A stretch of 24,184 bases of DNA, from positions 1 through 24,184 of the forward strand of contig DATKNA010000259.1 in NCBI GenBank assembly GCA_035541595.1, given 5' to 3'. The stretch comes from DATKNA01 sp035541595 (lineage in GTDB: Bacteria > Actinomycetota > Actinomycetes > Actinomycetales > Kineosporiaceae). A program made the translations under genes and the position numbers. This document shows positions 21,694-24,184 of this stretch, piece after piece (the first letter of the stretch is position 1; every line of letters begins with the position of its first letter). Under the pieces are notes generated by a model. It made no database searches. It saw only the letters and a program-made list of their open reading frames with translations, and was not told the DNA's origin.

Positions 21694-22746
21694 TCAGTCG
21701 ACGTCGATGGGCCGGCGCTGCCGTCCGCCGCGCGCGACGAGCAGCAGGCGCATGGTGCCGAAGCCACGCACCTGGCGCCGGCGCTGCGACACGAGCACGA
21801 GACCGGGCACGTGCTGCAACAAGGCGCCCGTTCCCGGGTCGGTCACGACCGTGCCCGGCCGGGCGAGCGCGGTGAGCCGGCTCGCGAGGTTGACCGTGGG
21901 GCCGTAGACATCGCCGAGGCTGCGCAACACCTCGCCGTGGGCGAAGCCCACCCGGACGTCGGGCACGACGTCGTCGACGGCCATCCGCTCCGCGAGAGAG
22001 AGCGCGATCAGTGCGCCTGGACGCGGGTCGTCGGCGGTGAACAGCACCTCGTCGCCGACGGTCTTGACGACGCGCCCGCCCCCGGCGGTGACGACGTCCG
22101 CCGCCAGCCCCTCGAACCGCTGCACCAGGATGCCGAGCTGCTGCTGCTCCAAGTGCTGCGACAACCGGGTGTACGAGACGAGATCGGCGAAGCCCACGGT
22201 GAGCGGCGCCCCGGCGGCGAGATCGCCCGCGCCGGCGACGTCCGCCAGCCAGGACGCGGCGGCCGCGAGGTGACGCCGCCAGGCGAAGACGAGGAGTGCC
22301 TCGAGATCCTCGGTGAGGTCGGCGATGCGCGCCAGGGCGTCCTGCGGACGGGGCGTGCCCGCCGCCCCGAGCTGCTCCAGCAGCGCCTCGGTCTGCCAAC
22401 TCACCAGCCGGTCGGCGGTCTGCCCGAGCGCCCGGGCGAGCGTCACGGCGGTGGGCTCGTCGAGGAGCCCGGAGCGGATCAGTCCCGCGACCCGGGCCAG
22501 TGCCGTGACGTCGGCGTCCGTGAAGGCGACGTCGCCGTCCGCGGCGGTCGGGAACCCCAGCGCCCGCCAGAGCTTGCGGGCGGTCACCTGCGACACGCCC
22601 GCCTGCACGGCCACCTGACGCCGACGCCAGCGGCGCGGGCCACCGAGCAGGCGTCGTTCGAGCTCGTCCGGGCGGGTCGGCCGATCCGGGTCTGGGGTCG
22701 GGTCGGGCGGGGTCGGGTCGGGCGGGGTCGGGTCGGGCGTGGTCAC
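21694..22746 (-). CDS. Class III adenylate cyclase with N-terminal regulatory region
   Basis: A 350-residue soluble protein. Residues 183-305 form a class III cyclase domain that should make cAMP from ATP as a homodimer. The metal-binding Asp188 (VGFADLVSYTRL) and Asp232 (KTVGDEVLF), the ATP-selecting Lys228 and Asp279, and the transition-state residues Asn286 and Arg290 (VNLASRLT) are all present. The N-terminus begins with DPTPP repeats (4-20). Next comes a helical region (28-175) with a helix-turn-helix-like RRRQVAVQAGVSQVTARKLWRAL segment and a FTDADVTAL element, as in the Rv1264/Rv2212-type mycobacterial cyclases whose N-terminal domain controls activity. GTG 22746 overlaps the stop of the PH-protein gene as GTGA, so translation is coupled. 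Confidence 0.88.
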   Translation of the reverse strand: MTTPDPTPPDPTPPDPTPDPDRPTRPDELERRLLGGPRRWRRRQVAVQAGVSQVTARKLWRALGFPTAADGDVAFTDADVTALARVAGLIRSGLLDEPTAVTLARALGQTADRLVSWQTEALLEQLGAAGTPRPQDALARIADLTEDLEALLVFAWRRHLAAAASWLADVAGAGDLAAGAPLTVGFADLVSYTRLSQHLEQQQLGILVQRFEGLAADVVTAGGGRVVKTVGDEVLFTADDPRPGALIALSLAERMAVDDVVPDVRVGFAHGEVLRSLGDVYGPTVNLASRLTALARPGTVVTDPGTGALLQHVPGLVLVSQRRRQVRGFGTMRLLLVARGGRQRRPIDVD

Positions 22747-23741
22747 GGCCGACCGGGGAAGCGCAGGATGCGTGCTCCCTCCCCCGCGGGTCCGGGTCCG
22801 GGGCCGGCGTCCGGGTCGGCGTCGCGGCGGGCGGGACGGTCGTCCTCGACCGGCGAGTCCGGCCGCGACGCCTTGCGGACCTCCGTCTGCAGCGCCTTCA
22901 GCCTGCGGGTGGTCTCCCGGGCCCGACGCCGGGCCTCCCGTCGGCTCGGGCCGCCTGTTCCGGGCTCGTCGTCGTCCCACTCGGCCCGGGCCGCGCCGTC
23001 CCAGCCGTCGTCGTCCGAGCCGTCGTCGTCCCAGCCCTCGCCCCACCCGTCGCCCCAGCCGTCGGCCGACCCGTCGCCCCAGCCGTCGGCCGACCCGTCG
23101 CCCGAGCGGCCACGACCGGAGGCGCCGCCGAAGCCGGGGGGAGAGCCGTCGCCCGGCCCGTCGTCACCGAGCCCGTCGTCACCGAGCCCGTCGTCACCCG
23201 CGACATCGTGGCCCCAGCCGTCCGCCTGCCAGCGTTCCTCATGGATCCGAAGGCGCTCGGCGATGTCGTCGGCGACGACGAGCAGGCTGCGACGCACCCG
23301 GTGGACCGCGGGAACGGCGCCGACCTCGAGCTCGGCGCCGCCGTCGGTCGTCACCGTCAGGGTGCCGCAACCCAGCAGCCGCTCCCCGAGCCGCTGCGCC
23401 ACCACCACGTCGGTCACCGCACGCAGCGGCAGGTCGTGGCCCGAGCGGCGCACGACGCCCTGCCGCTCGACGACGCGCTCGTCGGTGAGCACGTAGAGCG
23501 TGTTCCACCACAGCAGGAAGGGGAGGACGACCCACCGCAGCGCCACCACCAGGGCCACGCCCGCCACCACGGCCCGGGTCGGGAGCCGCGCCGGGCCGAC
23601 AGGGACGGCGGCGACTGCGACGGCCGCCGTGGGCGCGAGCAGGAGCAGGACGACGGCCGGACGGATCAGCCGAAGGGCGTGGGGGCGCAGGACCACGAGC
23701 GGTCGCTCGCCCTCGGCGAGGACCTTGGCGGGCAACCCCAT
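22743..23741 (-). CDS. Membrane PH-domain (bPH2-like) protein with acidic repeat tail
   Basis: A 332-residue protein. Residues 12-26 precede two hydrophobic segments (about 27-47 and 56-79). A bacterial PH-like domain follows: WWNTLYVLTDERVVERQGV (78-96), HDLPLRAVTDVVV (102-114), LLGCGTLTVTTDGG and a V-x-x-VHRVR segment to about residue 168. Proteins of this shape are found beside birA in actinobacteria (Rv3278c in M. tuberculosis, as I recall). Residues 175-265 are Asp/Gly/Trp-rich repeats (GDDGL, DGWGDGSA), then a basic helical stretch (271-300, SRREARRRARETTRRLKAL) and a Pro-rich end finishing RILRFPGRP. The function is unknown. It is translationally coupled to the adenylate cyclase and follows birA by 101 bp. 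CATCAT lies 6 nt before ATG 23741. Confidence 0.8.
   Translation of the reverse strand: MGLPAKVLAEGERPLVVLRPHALRLIRPAVVLLLLAPTAAVAVAAVPVGPARLPTRAVVAGVALVVALRWVVLPFLLWWNTLYVLTDERVVERQGVVRRSGHDLPLRAVTDVVVAQRLGERLLGCGTLTVTTDGGAELEVGAVPAVHRVRRSLLVVADDIAERLRIHEERWQADGWGHDVAGDDGLGDDGLGDDGPGDGSPPGFGGASGRGRSGDGSADGWGDGSADGWGDGWGEGWDDDGSDDDGWDGAARAEWDDDEPGTGGPSRREARRRARETTRRLKALQTEVRKASRPDSPVEDDRPARRDADPDAGPGPGPAGEGARILRFPGRP
23046..23188 (-). repeat. In-frame tandem repeats coding the acidic tail of the PH protein
   Basis: Two perfect 24-bp units (23046-23069, 23070-23093) plus a partial third encode the DGWGDGSA repeat. Further on, two perfect 15-bp units (23156-23170, 23171-23185) and a partial third encode the GDDGL repeat. 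Both unit lengths are multiples of three, so the frame survives length changes. Confidence 0.8.
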
Positions 23742-23747
23742 GTCCCG

Positions 23748-23753
23748 ATGATG
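23748..23753 (-). promoter_or_regulatory. Weak leaderless -10 candidate of the PH-protein/cyclase pair
   Basis: CATCAT on the minus strand (4 of 6 matches to TATAAT) ends 6 nt before ATG 23741. Alternatively the pair is read from the birA transcript; the 101-bp gap between birA and this gene shows only a small GCCGT/ACGGC hairpin and no clear terminator. Confidence 0.25.
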
Positions 23754-23842
23754 CCGCCTCGCCGCCGTTCGACGGCATTGCCGCGCCCCGACGCGGGCAC
23801 ATGAAGGGTGCCGCTGAGGGCGCCGGCCGGTGTGGCTGTCGC

Positions 23843-24184
23843 TCAGGCCGCCGGCCGGACGTGGACGACGTCCCCTGCCGCCAGCGCCAGCCGTGCCCCG
23901 GACGCGTCGACCACGACGAGCCGCCCCGCGTCGTCGACGTCTTCGGCGCGTCCGCGGACGGGGTCCCGCCCGGGCAGCCGGACCTCCACGTCGAGGCCGA
24001 GGGTGAGGCAGGCCTCCCGGTACGCCGCGCCGATCCCGCTGCCCCGCGGCTCGCCGCCGGCGTCCGCCCACCGGCGGTAACGGACGTCGACGGCGCGCAG
24101 GCACGCGCGCAGGATCGTGTCCCGATCGAGGGTCGCCGCGCCGGCCAGTCGCAGCGAGGTGGCGTCCGGCACCGGCAGCTCCAC
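23843..24184 (-). CDS. birA: Biotin--[acetyl-CoA-carboxylase] ligase, 3' part
   Basis: Only the C-terminal 113 residues are inside the window; the gene continues beyond base 24184. The fragment has an ATLDRDTIL helix region, RYRRWADAGG, GIGAAYREACLTLGLDVEVRLPG shown here by its ends, and the terminal SH3-like beta barrel (AEDVDDAGRLVVVDASG, ending DVVHVRPAA), as in actinobacterial BirA. BirA activates biotin with ATP and attaches it to the carrier protein of acyl-CoA carboxylases. Position next to the PH-protein gene, with purK and purE further on, supports the assignment; carboxylase genes such as accD5 would be expected beyond the window end. The catalytic part is not visible, so activity cannot be judged. 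Confidence 0.75.
   Translation of the reverse strand: MELPVPDATSLRLAGAATLDRDTILRACLRAVDVRYRRWADAGGEPRGSGIGAAYREACLTLGLDVEVRLPGRDPVRGRAEDVDDAGRLVVVDASGARLALAAGDVVHVRPAA

Overview
The window is high-GC actinobacterial DNA. Evidence: very strong G/C bias at third codon positions, many GTG starts, an F420-type luciferase-like oxidoreductase, a mycobacterial-type AftA-like membrane glycosyltransferase, LCP ligases, and many start codons placed 6-7 nt after a -10 hexamer, as in leaderless actinobacterial transcripts. Genus cannot be told from the sequence alone. No rRNA, tRNA, insertion sequence, prophage or CRISPR array was seen.

Layout. (1) 1-2569: end of cydD and all of cydC, the ABC transporter needed for cytochrome bd assembly. 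(2) 2578-6920, minus strand: an AbiEi/DUF559-like protein, a 327-bp gap holding an unusual long inverted repeat and palindromic repeats, an LCP-family protein with a 13-unit tandem Thr/Pro repeat, and a VanY-like D,D-carboxypeptidase. (3) 6990-9328, minus: ornithine aminotransferase (rocD) and an LLM-class F420-dependent oxidoreductase. (4) 9441-13759: UDP-glucose 6-dehydrogenase (plus), galE (minus), then a CoA-binding protein and a second LCP protein (plus). (5) 13796-15674, minus: purE and purK of purine synthesis. (6) 15853-20721: an envelope-polysaccharide group, made of an AftA-like arabinofuranosyltransferase (plus), a GT2 polyprenyl-phosphate-type glycosyltransferase overlapping a SAM methyltransferase (minus), and a GtrA-like flippase-family protein (plus). 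(7) 20731-24184, minus: enoyl-CoA hydratase, a TGATCATG repeat array, a class III adenylate cyclase translationally coupled to a membrane PH-domain protein, and the 3' end of birA.

The order purE-purK ... GtrA ... PH protein-birA resembles the Mycobacterium tuberculosis block Rv3275c-Rv3279c as I recall it. Here the arabinosyltransferase/GT2/methyltransferase group lies between purK and gtrA, and the hydratase and cyclase lie between gtrA and the PH gene. With two LCP ligases, VanY, galE and ugd close by, most of the window concerns nucleotide-sugar supply and cell-wall glycopolymer assembly.

Main points for a second look: the 85-bp inverted repeat with 12-bp-phased TGAAG motifs (3658-3742); the array of three direct and two inverted TGATCATG sites over the likely hydratase promoter (21570-21677); the glycosyltransferase cassette; the recurring leaderless promoter architecture; the odd LCP protein; and the coupled PH-protein/cyclase pair.
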